Shown: positions 28,784 to 38,556 of the stretch, one piece after another
How positions within the stretch are numbered: the stretch's first letter is position 1
Layout of the letters: each line of letters begins with the position of its first letter
NCBI RefSeq assembly: GCF_000820225.1
Contig: NZ_CDDK01000031.1
Span: 167,070 to 231,069 of the forward strand
DNA: 64,000 bases
Direction: 5' to 3'
From: Aeromonas veronii bv. veronii
Lineage (GTDB): Bacteria; Pseudomonadota; Gammaproteobacteria; Enterobacterales; Aeromonadaceae
Notes under the pieces: model-generated
The model's database searches: none
Seen by the model: the letters and a program-made list of their open reading frames with translations, nothing else
What the model was told of the DNA's origin: nothing
Translations under genes and position numbers: made by a program

Positions 28784-31066
28784 ATGAATCAACTGTTTTT
28801 TCTGGCCATGATGATGTCCTCCCTGTCAGCTCCGAATCTGGAGCTGGACAAGGAGCAACTCTCTATCGATCTGCAACAAGCGCAATCGATGGTACTGACC
28901 GATCCTGCCAGATGCGTCCAGATCACCACCGCCTTCCTGACGCGCGCAGCCAATAATCCCCAGCAAATCATCAGCAATCGCCAGGAGTTCGGTTATCGCG
29001 AACCCATCCTGAGCTACAGCACGGCGGCCCAGACCATAGGCGCCCACTTGCTCAAAGGGGAGTGTCTGCTGCAACTGGGCCAATATCAGGCCACCCAGCA
29101 AGCGCTCGACAAGGCGATGGCGCTGGCAGACAAAGAGCAACAACCGGAACTCAAGGCCCACGGCCTCTATCTCAAGATCCGCAGTCAGGCCCTCAAACCG
29201 GATAACCAGAGCACCAGCCGCGCCCTGATGGATCAACTGGACGAACAGCTGGCCGTCCCCACTCTCAAGCAGAGCCAGCTCCAGATTTATGGCCGTCTGC
29301 AACGCACCAGCTACGACATCGAGAACCAGCACTTCGATGATGCCAAGGCCCACTTGGCAGATGCGCGGATCTGGGCCGCCAAGACCCCCAATCCTCTCGC
29401 CAGTGCCTGGGTCAGCGCCATCAGCGGCGACCTTTATCGCGCGCTGCAGCAGCCACAGCTGGCACTGGGGGAATATATCGATGCCCAGCAACAGGCCAAA
29501 AGCCTCAACGACCCGCTCTTTCTCGGCCTGCTGTCGAACCAGATAGTCAAACTTTACCAGCAGGAGCAGGAGCCCCAGAAAGCGCTGCAGTATGCCAATG
29601 AGGCGGCCAACTACTTCCACTCCATCGGCAACCCCTCCCTGCTGTGCGACTCCCTGATGGTGCTGGCGCGACTCAACCGCGAGCAGGGCGACCTCAATAT
29701 GGCGCTGGTCTACTTCTTTAATGCGCTGGATCTGCTCGATGAGGGGAGCAACCGACCGCAAGCCTCCCTGCTCAAATATGAAATTGGCAAAACCTACCTG
29801 CAAAGCGGCAACCTTTCGCTGGCCAGCAACTACCTCAATGCGGCCCGTCAGTCTCACGAACTGAGCGATGCCAAAGAGCCGCTGATCGATACCCTGCTGC
29901 TGCTCGGCGAGCTCTATCTGAAGAAGCAGGAGGCCGCCATCGCCATCTTGCAGTTGGAGAACGCCCGCGCGCTGGCCAATCAGCTCGGTGATACCCGCCG
30001 TCAGTACGAGGTATTCCGCCTTTTGTCGCTTGCCTATGAGCAGAAGGGGTATCTGCGCCAGGCCCTCGACAGCTACAAGCGCTTCCACCGTCTTGGCGAG
30101 GAGGTGCGCCAGCAGGAGCAGGCCATGGAGCAGGCGGCGATCCGCGACAACTATGTCCAGGTCGAGCGGGTGCAACATATCAAGGAGCTGGAGCAGCGGC
30201 TTAACAACAGCCAGCATCAGCAGGAGCGCTATCTCTGGTCGAGTATCACCACCAGCCTGCTGCTGGCGCTTTTTATCTACCTCTTCTTCACCCTCTGGCT
30301 CAAGCTGCGTACTGCCCGCCTGCAACTGAAACGGACCAATGAGGCCCTGCTGATCGAGCCACGTTCGGGGCTAGCCAACTGGCAGCGTCTGATGAACCGC
30401 TGGCCGAGGGAGATGGCAAAGCGCCAGCTGAAATCGGATCGCTGGTACCTCAGTGAACAGCCCTCCAGCGAGTTCGATGACAAGCTGCACTATCTGCTGT
30501 TCCGGGTGCCCTTTCTGGTCAACACGCTGGAGCGCCACGGCTATCAGGCCAGCAGAGAAATCGAGCAGGCCTTTGGTGCCTATATGGACACCCTGACCCC
30601 GCAAGATGGCCGTATCTATGACTTGCGTGAAGGACACATGCTCTATGTGGTGCCACAGCGCCACGTCACCAACCTGCATCAACTGGCGGGAGACCTGCTG
30701 ACCGCCATCGCCGCCTTCCCTTGCAATTATCCGCTGGATCGCCAGATCAGCCTCGGGATTGTCAGTCACCCCTTCCTGCCGAAAGCGGCGACCGCGCTCG
30801 ATCACAATGGCCTGTTTGACCTCTGCTATCTCGCCCTGTCGGGAGCCATTCAGCTCAGTGAAAAATGCCAGCAAAACGCCTGGTTGGAGCTGGCTGCGAT
30901 CGATTGCCAACAAGCGGCATTTTTTAATGGAGATGTGTGGCAATGCGGCCTGATGGCAATTGACAAGGGACTGGTAAAAGTCAATTCTTCTCATGAAAAG
31001 CAATGGGTTAATTGGCCCAGCCTTGCAAGGAAGCCGGCAGCCGATAACCACCAGGAAATAATGTAG
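28784..31066 (+). CDS. TPR protein with one membrane helix and a degenerate GGDEF-like domain
   Basis: Probably a membrane sensor or scaffold; no characterised homologue recognised. The 760-residue protein starts with a short hydrophobic segment (LFFLAMMMSSLSA), likely a signal peptide. Residues ~60-450 are tetratricopeptide-like helical repeats (LLQLGQYQATQQALDKAMAL and others), then a coiled coil, a transmembrane helix at ~484-504, and a cytoplasmic part (525-720) with the GGDEF fold's landmarks: EPRSGLANWQRLMNRW for DPLTGLANR, ISLGIVSHP for the SIG strand. The active-site motif is lost (DLREGHMLYVV where GGDEF should be) and no RxxD site is seen. It lies 83 nt upstream of an intact diguanylate cyclase, suggesting a paired system. 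Confidence 0.8.
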   Translation: MNQLFFLAMMMSSLSAPNLELDKEQLSIDLQQAQSMVLTDPARCVQITTAFLTRAANNPQQIISNRQEFGYREPILSYSTAAQTIGAHLLKGECLLQLGQYQATQQALDKAMALADKEQQPELKAHGLYLKIRSQALKPDNQSTSRALMDQLDEQLAVPTLKQSQLQIYGRLQRTSYDIENQHFDDAKAHLADARIWAAKTPNPLASAWVSAISGDLYRALQQPQLALGEYIDAQQQAKSLNDPLFLGLLSNQIVKLYQQEQEPQKALQYANEAANYFHSIGNPSLLCDSLMVLARLNREQGDLNMALVYFFNALDLLDEGSNRPQASLLKYEIGKTYLQSGNLSLASNYLNAARQSHELSDAKEPLIDTLLLLGELYLKKQEAAIAILQLENARALANQLGDTRRQYEVFRLLSLAYEQKGYLRQALDSYKRFHRLGEEVRQQEQAMEQAAIRDNYVQVERVQHIKELEQRLNNSQHQQERYLWSSITTSLLLALFIYLFFTLWLKLRTARLQLKRTNEALLIEPRSGLANWQRLMNRWPREMAKRQLKSDRWYLSEQPSSEFDDKLHYLLFRVPFLVNTLERHGYQASREIEQAFGAYMDTLTPQDGRIYDLREGHMLYVVPQRHVTNLHQLAGDLLTAIAAFPCNYPLDRQISLGIVSHPFLPKAATALDHNGLFDLCYLALSGAIQLSEKCQQNAWLELAAIDCQQAAFFNGDVWQCGLMAIDKGLVKVNSSHEKQWVNWPSLARKPAADNHQEIM

Positions 31067-31149
31067 ATAACAGGCGAGGATCGAAACCAGGTTCGACCAC
31101 TGTTGCTATCCAACACCAAAAACAATAATGACAACAGGGCGACCTGATA

Positions 31150-32766
31150 ATGAATGACATCGCTGCCGTAGCAGGACAATTGGCAAGACTCAGGGAATCC
31201 CTTCAGCAGAAACAGCTGGAACTCGACGGCGTGCTGTCGTTTTCCGATGCAGAGCGTGCTCGCAGCATCCAGTTTATCAACAAGTTGATGCTCTCCTGCC
31301 GTGGCTTCGACCGCGAGCTGGACAATCGCTTCGCCAAGCTCAAGCAGAAACTGGATAACAATCCCGCATTTACCTCGCTGGACGCCGACCTGCTGGCCAT
31401 TGAAAAATTGCTGCAGCAGCACAGCAATGCGCTGGAAGAGTCGATCACCCTGACTCAAACTGCCATCGATCTTGGTTCCAAACAGCTGAAAACCATCAAG
31501 GGCTTCCCGGAAGAGACCCGCAAGTCCCTCAAGGAATTTCTGGCAAGTCCGGTCGGTTACGGCATTGCCGATCACCAGAAGAAGGTGATCAAGCTGCTGG
31601 AGTTCTACCAGCAGGCGATCAAGATCCAGCTGCTGCCAAGTCAGCCGCTGTTGGCACCGTCAGGTGCAACTCAACAAGAAAGCGATACTGCCAGCAACGA
31701 TGGCCAGCCCGATGTCGACCCGTTTGATCTAAAGGATCACGCTCGCATCGCCGATGAGCTGCAGCGGCTTATCACCGAACTCGACTTTGCCGGCGCCATC
31801 GGCGAGAGCCTGAGCGACATTCGTCGCCAACTGCTGATCGGGATCAACCCTGCCCTGCTGGCGGAAACCTGCCTGCAGGTGATCGAGCTCATCATCGAGG
31901 GCACCCGTGAGGAACGCAAAGCCTCCCGCGCCTTTCTCAGCTCCCTCAACGAGAGCCTCTCCGCGGTACATGTAGGCTTTACCGAATCCCTCGATGAGGG
32001 GCGTACGCTGCAAAACGAAACCCGCGAGACCCGCGAGGCGCTGGTCAACGAGTTGCAGGCGATCGATCACTCCCTGGCCAGCCATAACTCCATCGATTCG
32101 CTCAAGCGCGCCATCTCCGGCCATATGGGCGCCATCAACCTGCTGCTGCAAGAGCGTGACAGCACGGCGGCGCGGGAGCGTCACCTGCTCACCCGCCTCT
32201 CCACCATGGAGTCCAAGCTGCGCTTGATGAAGGAGGAGACCGCCGAGTACAAGAAGCGGCTGACCATTCAAAAACACAAGCTGTTCCTCGACAGCCTGAC
32301 CCAGGTACACAACCGGGCCGCCCTCGATGAACGGCTGGAGCAGGAGTACAAACGTTGGCTTCGTTACCGCACTCCGCTCTGCATGGCGATCATCGACATC
32401 GATCACTTCAAGAATATCAATGACAACTACGGCCATATGGCGGGTGACAAGGCGTTGAAAGTGGTCGCCAAAGCGCTGCAGAGTGCGCTGCGTGACACCG
32501 ACTTCATCGCCCGTTTTGGTGGAGAAGAGTTCGTGGTGTTGCTGCCCAACATCAATCCGGACAAGTTCCAGAAGCCGCTGGAGACCCTGCGCCAGACCAT
32601 CAAGAGCATCCCGTTCCGTTTTCGCGATGCCAAGGTGGAGATCACCATCTCCATCGGCGCAACCCTGTTCAAGGATGGGGACAACCCATCAGATGTGTTT
32701 GAACGGGCGGACAAGGCACTCTACCACTCCAAGCACACCGGTCGGGATCAAGTGACTCTGGCCTGA
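31150..32766 (+). CDS. Diguanylate cyclase (GGEEF) with N-terminal helical domain
   Basis: Likely makes cyclic di-GMP from two GTP. The 538-aa soluble protein has a ~370-residue helical, coiled-coil N-terminal region and a C-terminal GGDEF domain: DSLTQVHNRAALDERL, metal aspartate in IIDIDHFKNINDNYGHMAGD, active-site GGEEF near 457-461, and the product-inhibition I-site RDTD exactly five residues before it. The final motif DKALYHSKHTGRDQV is also normal. No membrane helix or known input domain is visible, so the signal may come from the TPR/degenerate-GGDEF protein encoded just upstream. Confidence 0.92.
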   Translation: MNDIAAVAGQLARLRESLQQKQLELDGVLSFSDAERARSIQFINKLMLSCRGFDRELDNRFAKLKQKLDNNPAFTSLDADLLAIEKLLQQHSNALEESITLTQTAIDLGSKQLKTIKGFPEETRKSLKEFLASPVGYGIADHQKKVIKLLEFYQQAIKIQLLPSQPLLAPSGATQQESDTASNDGQPDVDPFDLKDHARIADELQRLITELDFAGAIGESLSDIRRQLLIGINPALLAETCLQVIELIIEGTREERKASRAFLSSLNESLSAVHVGFTESLDEGRTLQNETRETREALVNELQAIDHSLASHNSIDSLKRAISGHMGAINLLLQERDSTAARERHLLTRLSTMESKLRLMKEETAEYKKRLTIQKHKLFLDSLTQVHNRAALDERLEQEYKRWLRYRTPLCMAIIDIDHFKNINDNYGHMAGDKALKVVAKALQSALRDTDFIARFGGEEFVVLLPNINPDKFQKPLETLRQTIKSIPFRFRDAKVEITISIGATLFKDGDNPSDVFERADKALYHSKHTGRDQVTLA

Positions 32767-32914
32767 CGAGCGGTCAAAAAAACAGCGAACAGTCGTCGCC
32801 CTATTTCCCTCCACCCTCTGTTACCACTACTATCGATCTCAGGGGATGCAACATAGCGTCCCCTTTTCTCCCCAGGGAAAAACACAACGATAACAAGTGA
32901 GTAAAGGGGAACCT

Positions 32915-34270
32915 ATGATTACGCACATCAATCCCGTCGGCAGCATGGATTTGCTGTCACAGCTCGAGGTGGATCGCCTCAAGCAGACTGCCTCCAGCGA
33001 TATCTATCAACTGTTTCGCAACTGCTCGCTGGCAGTGCTCAATTCAGGTAGCCATACCGACAGCTCCAAGGAGATCCTGGAGCGCTTCAAATCGTTCGAT
33101 ATTCATGTGATCCGGCGCGAGCGCGGGGTCAAGCTGGAACTGTTCAATGCCCCCGAGCACGCCTTTGTCGATGGCGAGATCATTCGCGGCATTCAGGAGC
33201 ATCTCTTCTCGGTGCTGCGCGACATTCTCTATGTCTCCAATCAGCTCGAGTCCAACCGCCAGGTCAATCTGACCAACTCCACTCACATCTCCAACGTGGT
33301 GTTCGCCATTCTGCGCAACGCCAAGGTGATCCTGCCCGGCGCCGATCCCAACCTGATCGTCTGCTGGGGTGGCCACTCCATCAACGAGATCGAGTACCAG
33401 TACACCCGCGCCGTGGGCAGCGAGCTGGGCTTGCGTGAGCTGAACATCTGTACCGGCTGTGGCCCTGGCGCCATGGAGGGCCCGATGAAGGGGGCTGCCG
33501 TCGGCCATGCCAAACAGCGGGTGCGCAACGGGCGCTACATCGGCCTGACCGAGCCCTCCATTATCGCAGCTGAACCGCCCAATCCCATCGTCAACGAGCT
33601 GGTGATCCTGCCGGATATCGAGAAACGGCTGGAAGCCTTCGTGCGCCTCGGCCATGGCATCATCATCTTCCCGGGCGGGGTCGGCACCGCCGAAGAGCTG
33701 CTCTATCTGCTCGGCATCATGATGCACCCGGCCAACGAGCGGCAGCCGATGCCCATCATCCTGACCGGCCCGAAAGAGAGTGCCGACTACTTCCGTGCTA
33801 TCGACGACTTCATCAAGGCGACCCTCGGTGAACCGGCGACCAAGCTCTACCGGATCATTGTCGGCGATGCACCGGAAGTGGCCCGGGTGATGAAAGAGGC
33901 GATGCCGAAAATCCGCGAATACCGCAAATCGGTCGGTGATGCCTACTCCTTCAACTGGTCCCTCAAGATTGAGCCGGAGTTCCAGCTCCCCTTCGAACCG
34001 GATCACGCCAGCATGGCCAGTCTGGATCTGCACCGCAACCAGCCGCCCCAGTTGCTGGCCGCCAACCTGCGTCGTGCCTTCTCCGGCATCGTCGCCGGCA
34101 ACGTCAAGGAAGGGGGCATTCGCGCCATCGAGAAGAAGGGCCCCTTCAAGTTGCACGGCGACAAGGAGCTGATGCACCTGATGGACAAGCTGCTGGAGAG
34201 CTTCGTCAAGCAGCAGCGGATGAAGCTGCCGGGCAGCCAGTATGTGCCCTGCTACGAAATCGTCCGCTAG
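32915..34270 (+). CDS. ppnN: PpnN (YgdH), nucleotide 5'-monophosphate nucleosidase
   Basis: Hydrolyses nucleotide monophosphates to base and ribose 5-phosphate; in E. coli it binds (p)ppGpp. ATG 32915 with GGGGA 4 nt upstream gives 451 aa starting [20 protein letters not shown], nearly as in E. coli. The LOG-family catalytic motif [14 protein letters not shown] is preceded by [12 protein letters not shown], and [20 protein letters not shown] forms the nucleotide loop. C-terminal extension typical of PpnN ends [15 protein letters not shown] terminator follows. Confidence 0.96.
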   Translation: MITHINPVGSMDLLSQLEVDRLKQTASSDIYQLFRNCSLAVLNSGSHTDSSKEILERFKSFDIHVIRRERGVKLELFNAPEHAFVDGEIIRGIQEHLFSVLRDILYVSNQLESNRQVNLTNSTHISNVVFAILRNAKVILPGADPNLIVCWGGHSINEIEYQYTRAVGSELGLRELNICTGCGPGAMEGPMKGAAVGHAKQRVRNGRYIGLTEPSIIAAEPPNPIVNELVILPDIEKRLEAFVRLGHGIIIFPGGVGTAEELLYLLGIMMHPANERQPMPIILTGPKESADYFRAIDDFIKATLGEPATKLYRIIVGDAPEVARVMKEAMPKIREYRKSVGDAYSFNWSLKIEPEFQLPFEPDHASMASLDLHRNQPPQLLAANLRRAFSGIVAGNVKEGGIRAIEKKGPFKLHGDKELMHLMDKLLESFVKQQRMKLPGSQYVPCYEIVR

Positions 34271-34290
34271 GGTACAGATTGATCATCGAT

Positions 34291-34318
34291 AGAGGGGCGC
34301 AGTGGCGCCCCTCTTTAT
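34291..34318 (+). terminator. Intrinsic terminator after ppnN
   Basis: Perfect 10-bp stem AGAGGGGCGC/GCGCCCCTCT (34291-34300 with 34305-34314), loop AGTG, then TTATTG. Confidence 0.8.
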
Positions 34319-34405
34319 TGGCGCTATGCCTTCCCAACCGCCATCAATCCCCCATAAGGCGAGCGGTTTGTTACAATGGGGCGTCCCGACCGCCAAGAGT
34401 GCCCC

Positions 34406-35206
34406 ATGTCAACTATCCGGCCACACCTGCTCATCATCGATGCCCTCAACCTCATTCGCCGTCTGCACGCGGTACAGGCCCAGCAGGCACTGACCCCTGC
34501 CCAGGCGCTGGTTGCAACCCGCGCCAACCTTATCAATACCTGTCGCAAGCTGCTGGCCAATAGCGAGCCGACCCATGTCATTGCCGTGTTTGATGGCGAG
34601 GTGCATAGCTGGCGCAAAGAGGTCTATCCGGCCTACAAGGAGGGGCGAACTCCCATGCCCCTTGAACTGCGTGAGGGGTTGGCGACCCTGCAGGATGCCT
34701 TTTGGGAGTGCGGTGTCGATGCCCTGCTCTCCGAGACCGATGAAGCGGATGACCTTATCGCCACCCTCGCCAGCGGCATCGCCAGCCATGGCCATCAGGC
34801 GACCATCATCTCCACCGACAAGGGATTCTGCCAGCTTATCTGCCCGCAGATCCGGGTGCGCGACTACTTCAACAAGCGCTGGCTGGATGCCGCCTTCGTC
34901 CAGCAGCAATATGGGGTAGCCCCTGCTCAGCTGGTCGACTTCTGGGCCCTGACCGGTATCAGCGGTTCCAATATCAAGGGGGTTCCGGGGATCGGCCCCA
35001 AGACCGCCACCCAACTGTTGCAGCAATATGGCAATCTGGCAGCCATGCTCGAAGCCTGTCAGCAAGAGGACGCAGCCAAGCCACTGCTCAAGCTGCGCCA
35101 ACATAAGGATGAGGCCCTGCTGGCCCAGCGGCTGGTGCACTTGCAGCGGGATATTCCGCTGGGATTCAACCTGCGGGACATCCGCTACCCGCCCCAGCCA
35201 GACTAA
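34406..35206 (+). CDS. xni: Xni (YgdG), flap endonuclease ExoIX
   Basis: Structure-specific 5' nuclease homologous to the 5' domain of DNA polymerase I. ATG 34406 gives 266 aa; the 10-residue upstream extension lacks an SD. Metal-site aspartates are in LLIIDALNLIRR, VIAVFDGE, SETDEADDLIATLA and ISTDKGFCQL. The helix-turn-helix NIKGVPGIGPKTATQLL binds DNA and potassium. E. coli Xni lost some metal-ligand residues, and here too the second site looks reduced compared with Pol I. Confidence 0.93.
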   Translation: MSTIRPHLLIIDALNLIRRLHAVQAQQALTPAQALVATRANLINTCRKLLANSEPTHVIAVFDGEVHSWRKEVYPAYKEGRTPMPLELREGLATLQDAFWECGVDALLSETDEADDLIATLASGIASHGHQATIISTDKGFCQLICPQIRVRDYFNKRWLDAAFVQQQYGVAPAQLVDFWALTGISGSNIKGVPGIGPKTATQLLQQYGNLAAMLEACQQEDAAKPLLKLRQHKDEALLAQRLVHLQRDIPLGFNLRDIRYPPQPD

Positions 35207-35294
35207 AGTGCCGAACAAAAATGCAGGCAAGGGCGTGAACCATGACGAGACTCACCCTCGCTGTTGATAAAAGTGAGTAGAATGTAAAGGAATG

Positions 35295-35323
35295 TGGTTG
35301 GTTTGCTGAGTAAATGCTATAAA
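35295..35323 (+). promoter_or_regulatory. Probable extended -10 promoter of the isocitrate dehydrogenase gene
   Basis: TGCTATAAA at 35315-35323 is an extended -10 (TGn plus TATAAA); TGGTTG at 35295-35300 lies 17 bp upstream as a poor -35. It gives a leader of ~35 nt. Confidence 0.5.
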
Positions 35324-35365
35324 GCAGCCCCATCCTCCCCTATACCCTGGAAGTGGAACCCTCTC

Positions 35366-36373
35366 ATGTCCAAAAGAAAAATTACCGTGATCCCCGGCGA
35401 CGGCATCGGCCCCAGCATCATTGAATCAGCCATCCAGATCCTGACCCATGCGGGCTGTGATTTTGAGTACGAATACGCTGATGCGGGTCTGGTTGCCCTC
35501 GAGAAGCATGGCGAGCTGCTGCCCCAGGCTACCCTGGATCTGATTGAGAAGAACAAGGTGAGCCTGAAAGGGCCATTGACCACACCGGTCGGCGGCGGTT
35601 TTACCTCCATCAACGTCTCCCTGCGCAAGAAGTTCAACCTCTACGCCAACGTGCGTCCGGTCATCTCCTTCAAGGGCACCAGAAGCCGTTACGACAACAT
35701 CGACATCATCACGGTGCGCGAAAACACCGAAGGGATGTACTCGGGTGCAGGTCAGAAGCGCAGTGATGACAACAAGAGTGCCGAGGCGATGAGCATCATC
35801 ACCCGCGAAGGGGCCGAGCGCATCGTCAAGTTCGCCTTCGAGCTGGCCCGTCAGGAAGGGCGCAAGAAGGTCACCATCATCCACAAGGCGAACATCCTCA
35901 AGTCAACCTCCGGCCTGTTCCTCGAAGTAGCCCGTGAAATCGCCAGCCACTACCCGGATATCCAGAGCGAAGAGATGATCGTCGATGCCGCCTGCATGAA
36001 TCTGGTGATGTACCCGGAGCGTTTCGATGTCATGGTCACCACCAACCTGTTCGGCGACATCCTCTCGGATCTCTGCGCCGGTCTGGTTGGCGGTCTCGGC
36101 ATGGCGCCCGGCGCCAACATCGGCGATGGCGCGGCCATCTTCGAAGCGGTCCACGGCTCTGCGCCTGACATAGCTGGCAAGAACATTGCCAACCCGACCT
36201 CGGTGATCCTTGCCTCCATCCAGATGCTGGAGTACCTCGGCATGCAGGATAAAGCAGAGCGGATCCGCGAGGCGGTACGAGCTACCATCGAATCCGGTGA
36301 TCGGGTCACCCGCGATCTGGGCGGTACGGCTTCCACCAGCGAATTCACCCAGGCCATCATCGATCGCCTGTGA
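35366..36373 (+). CDS. NAD-type isocitrate dehydrogenase
   Basis: Beta-decarboxylating dehydrogenase of the isocitrate/isopropylmalate family, most like the short NAD-dependent isocitrate dehydrogenases. ATG 35366 (GGAA SD) gives 335 aa. Seen: TVIPGDGIGPSI at the N-terminus, RPVISFKGTRSRYDNIDIIT, RENTEGMYSGAG, the catalytic lysine in IIHKANILK, metal-binding aspartates in NLFGDILSDLCAGLVGG, and the nucleotide site HGSAPDIAGKNIANPTS. Homoisocitrate or isopropylmalate activity is a weaker alternative: no leu genes adjoin, and the substrate loop resembles eukaryotic NAD-IDH. It stands alone between a promoter and a strong terminator. Confidence 0.85.
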   Translation: MSKRKITVIPGDGIGPSIIESAIQILTHAGCDFEYEYADAGLVALEKHGELLPQATLDLIEKNKVSLKGPLTTPVGGGFTSINVSLRKKFNLYANVRPVISFKGTRSRYDNIDIITVRENTEGMYSGAGQKRSDDNKSAEAMSIITREGAERIVKFAFELARQEGRKKVTIIHKANILKSTSGLFLEVAREIASHYPDIQSEEMIVDAACMNLVMYPERFDVMVTTNLFGDILSDLCAGLVGGLGMAPGANIGDGAAIFEAVHGSAPDIAGKNIANPTSVILASIQMLEYLGMQDKAERIREAVRATIESGDRVTRDLGGTASTSEFTQAIIDRL

Positions 36374-36390
36374 GTTAATTCATTGATTTT

Positions 36391-36420
36391 AAAAGGGAGC
36401 TTCGGCTCCCTTTTTTATAT
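36391..36420 (+). terminator. Intrinsic terminator after isocitrate dehydrogenase gene
   Basis: Stem AAAAGGGAGC/GCTCCCTTTT (36391-36400 with 36405-36414), TTCG tetraloop, then TT(T)ATAT. Confidence 0.9.
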
Positions 36421-36490
36421 TTCCGAATCCTTTGCCACTCCCCAAACAGCAACTATGTTCAATAGAGAAGAAGAACAGGGAGTGTTTTTC

Positions 36491-36949
36491 ATGAAGGGAT
36501 ACGGGTGCTATCTGGTTTCGGGTCTGATGCTGGTTTGTGGTACTGCAAGTGCCTTCGAACAGGCTCAATCAACCCAAACAGCCAAACTGCCGCAGCAGGA
36601 AAAACGGACTGCCACCGAGGTATGGCGCTCGAGCCTGAATACCAACGACCTGCTCAAGGCACCCAAACCCCTGTCGTTTGGTATTGAAGTCTCCACAGAC
36701 AACTTTGGCAATCAAAAGATCACCTCCTACCCGCAGCTCAATCTGACCCCGGAAAAGAGCGTCAGTCTGTCGGTTGAACGCTTCAGACCCAAGGTCAAGT
36801 TCAAGGCTGGCGGAATGAACACCGCCCTCAGGCTGAGAGGAGACGGGATAAAGATGCAATTCAATCCGGTCGACAAAACCATCCCGCTGCAGATAGAGAT
36901 CAAGGTGACCGACGACGAATCCTCCCTGCGCCTCGATTACCGTTTCTGA
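36491..36949 (+). CDS. Small secreted protein of unknown function
   Basis: Not recognised. From ATG 36491 (AGGGAG 8 nt upstream) the product is 152 aa with a signal peptide (MKGYGCYLVSGLMLVCGTASA). The mature part has a Gln/Thr-rich start, WRSSLNTNDLLKAPKPL, and a beta-rich C-terminal half of alternating residues (VSLSVERFRPKVKFKAGG, TIPLQIEIKVTDDESSLRL) ending DYRF. A periplasmic or outer-membrane location is likely. Flanked by two terminators, so it is a single-gene unit. Confidence 0.7.
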   Translation: MKGYGCYLVSGLMLVCGTASAFEQAQSTQTAKLPQQEKRTATEVWRSSLNTNDLLKAPKPLSFGIEVSTDNFGNQKITSYPQLNLTPEKSVSLSVERFRPKVKFKAGGMNTALRLRGDGIKMQFNPVDKTIPLQIEIKVTDDESSLRLDYRF

Positions 36950-36973
36950 TATTTTCCGGCAGCCGAATAGCAA

Positions 36974-37001
36974 AAGGCCGACAGGTTTCCCTGTCGGCCT
37001 T
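36974..37001. terminator. Bidirectional terminator between the small secreted protein gene and rlmM
   Basis: Perfect 12-bp stem AAGGCCGACAGG/CCTGTCGGCCTT (36974-36985 with 36990-37001), loop TTTC. The minus-strand side continues TTTGCTATT. Confidence 0.85.
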
Positions 37002-37031
37002 GGTATTTATCGTACGGGCAGAACTGCTACA

Positions 37032-38126
37032 TCACGCCTTGGGCTCGAGTTTGGAGACCCAGTACTTGTTGTAAACATGTACGGTGATCTCTTCTCGATC
37101 GTGATAGAGCTGCTTGGCCTGGATCACGAACGCGTTGTCGATCTCCTTGAGCATCTCGCGCAATACCTCGATATTGTGCACCGACTCGGCATAACGCTTC
37201 TTCATCGGCAGCTTGAGGTTGAACATCGCCTCCTGGCAGTCACCCTCACGGAACCAGTCCGCAATCATGTGAACGACCCGAGCCGGTTTATCGACCATGT
37301 CGCACACCAGCCAGTAGGTGTTCTTCTTGCTCGGACGCCAGACGAAACCGTCATCCCGGATGTGCTTGACCTGACCGGTATCCATCAGGGATTGGGCCAT
37401 CATGCCGTTGTCAACCGCCGTCACCATCATGCCACGGCGCACCAGCTGATATGTCCAGCCACCCGGGCAGGCCCCCAGATCCACTGCCTTCATGCCTGAG
37501 CAGAGACGCACATCCCACTCTTCCCGCGGCACGAACACGTAAAACGCCTCCTCCAGCTTGAGGCTGGAGCGGCTCGGCGCATCGGCCGGGAAGCGCAGGC
37601 GCGGGATCCCCATGTGGAATCCGGAGTTGTTGAACGAATAGGAGTAACCCAGCAACACATGATCATTGGCCATGAAGAAGGCGTGGAACACCGGACGGTT
37701 CGGCGTCTCCTTCTTGGTCAGGATCTCGTTGCTGCGCAGCGCCTGACGCAGCGGCACGGTGAACTTGCGGCAAAAGGCCGACAGCTCTTTCGCTTCGTTG
37801 GTATCCGCGGTTTCGACCCGCAGATCGCCGCAAATGGTGTAGTCACTCACCGCCTCAAGGATCGGGGAGATCCTGTCCGCGACATCCAGATCCTTCAGCT
37901 CATGGGTGACCACCAGCATCTGGCGGATGAAGATGAGCTCCCGGAACGGCAGCTTGCGAGCCAGCAGGTCCGCCTGCTCCTCGTCATACAGTTCGAAGAT
38001 CACATAACCGCTGTCGTCCTTGACCCGGGCGAAACCGTAGCACTGCATGTTACCGGCACGCTCGGTGATCTCTGCAGCCGCCTCTTTCTCAAAACCGGGG
38101 CGGCAATAAAGCAGCAGATTATTCAT
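37032..38126 (-). CDS. rlmM: RlmM (YgdE), 23S rRNA C2498 ribose 2'-O-methyltransferase
   Basis: SAM-dependent methylation of C2498 in 23S rRNA. ATG 38126 with GGAGG 6 nt upstream gives 364 aa. The N-terminal THUMP-like RNA-binding domain begins [19 protein letters not shown]; the Rossmann domain has the SAM loop [16 protein letters not shown] near residue 215, plus [13 protein letters not shown] and [11 protein letters not shown]. It overlaps ygdD by 8 nt. rlmM-ygdD-gcvA is also the E. coli order, although here an extra hydrolase gene lies between ygdD and gcvA. Confidence 0.96.
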   Translation of the reverse strand: MNNLLLYCRPGFEKEAAAEITERAGNMQCYGFARVKDDSGYVIFELYDEEQADLLARKLPFRELIFIRQMLVVTHELKDLDVADRISPILEAVSDYTICGDLRVETADTNEAKELSAFCRKFTVPLRQALRSNEILTKKETPNRPVFHAFFMANDHVLLGYSYSFNNSGFHMGIPRLRFPADAPSRSSLKLEEAFYVFVPREEWDVRLCSGMKAVDLGACPGGWTYQLVRRGMMVTAVDNGMMAQSLMDTGQVKHIRDDGFVWRPSKKNTYWLVCDMVDKPARVVHMIADWFREGDCQEAMFNLKLPMKKRYAESVHNIEVLREMLKEIDNAFVIQAKQLYHDREEITVHVYNKYWVSKLEPKA

Positions 38127-38505
38127 TTTTTCCTCCAAGACGACAGCCAGCCCAGATCAGGGCCGCCCATCCCAACATAAAACAGAGGCCACCGACCGGG
38201 GTAATCAACCCCAGCCCCTTGCTGCCAAGCAGCACCATGGCGTAAATACTGCCGGAGAATCCGATGATCCCCAGCACAAAAGCGGTGCCAGCCAGGTGGA
38301 TCACCCTGCTGCGCACACCACACCAGCCCAGAACCAGCAGGGCCAATGCGTGAAAAAACTGATATTGCACGGCGGTATTGAACGCCGCCAGACGCTCGGG
38401 CGTAATGCCGGTCGCCGCCAATCCATGGGCGCCATAAGCCCCCAGCATGGTGGCCGTCAACCCGAAGAGACCGGCCAGTATCAGCCAATGTCGATGGATC
38501 TGCAT
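38119..38505 (-). CDS. ygdD: YgdD, DUF423 membrane protein
   Basis: Small inner-membrane protein of unknown function. ATG 38505 gives 128 aa with four hydrophobic helices; the conserved GAYGAHGL near residue 30 and [16 protein letters not shown] are DUF423 hallmarks. The end overlaps the rlmM start, so translation is coupled. A 51-nt gap follows the hydrolase gene. Confidence 0.92.
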   Translation of the reverse strand: MQIHRHWLILAGLFGLTATMLGAYGAHGLAATGITPERLAAFNTAVQYQFFHALALLVLGWCGVRSRVIHLAGTAFVLGIIGFSGSIYAMVLLGSKGLGLITPVGGLCFMLGWAALIWAGCRLGGKNE

Positions 38506-38556
38506 CCTCACTCTCCCTCTCTCATCACGGCTGGCAATCAAACCAACCCTCTCGTG

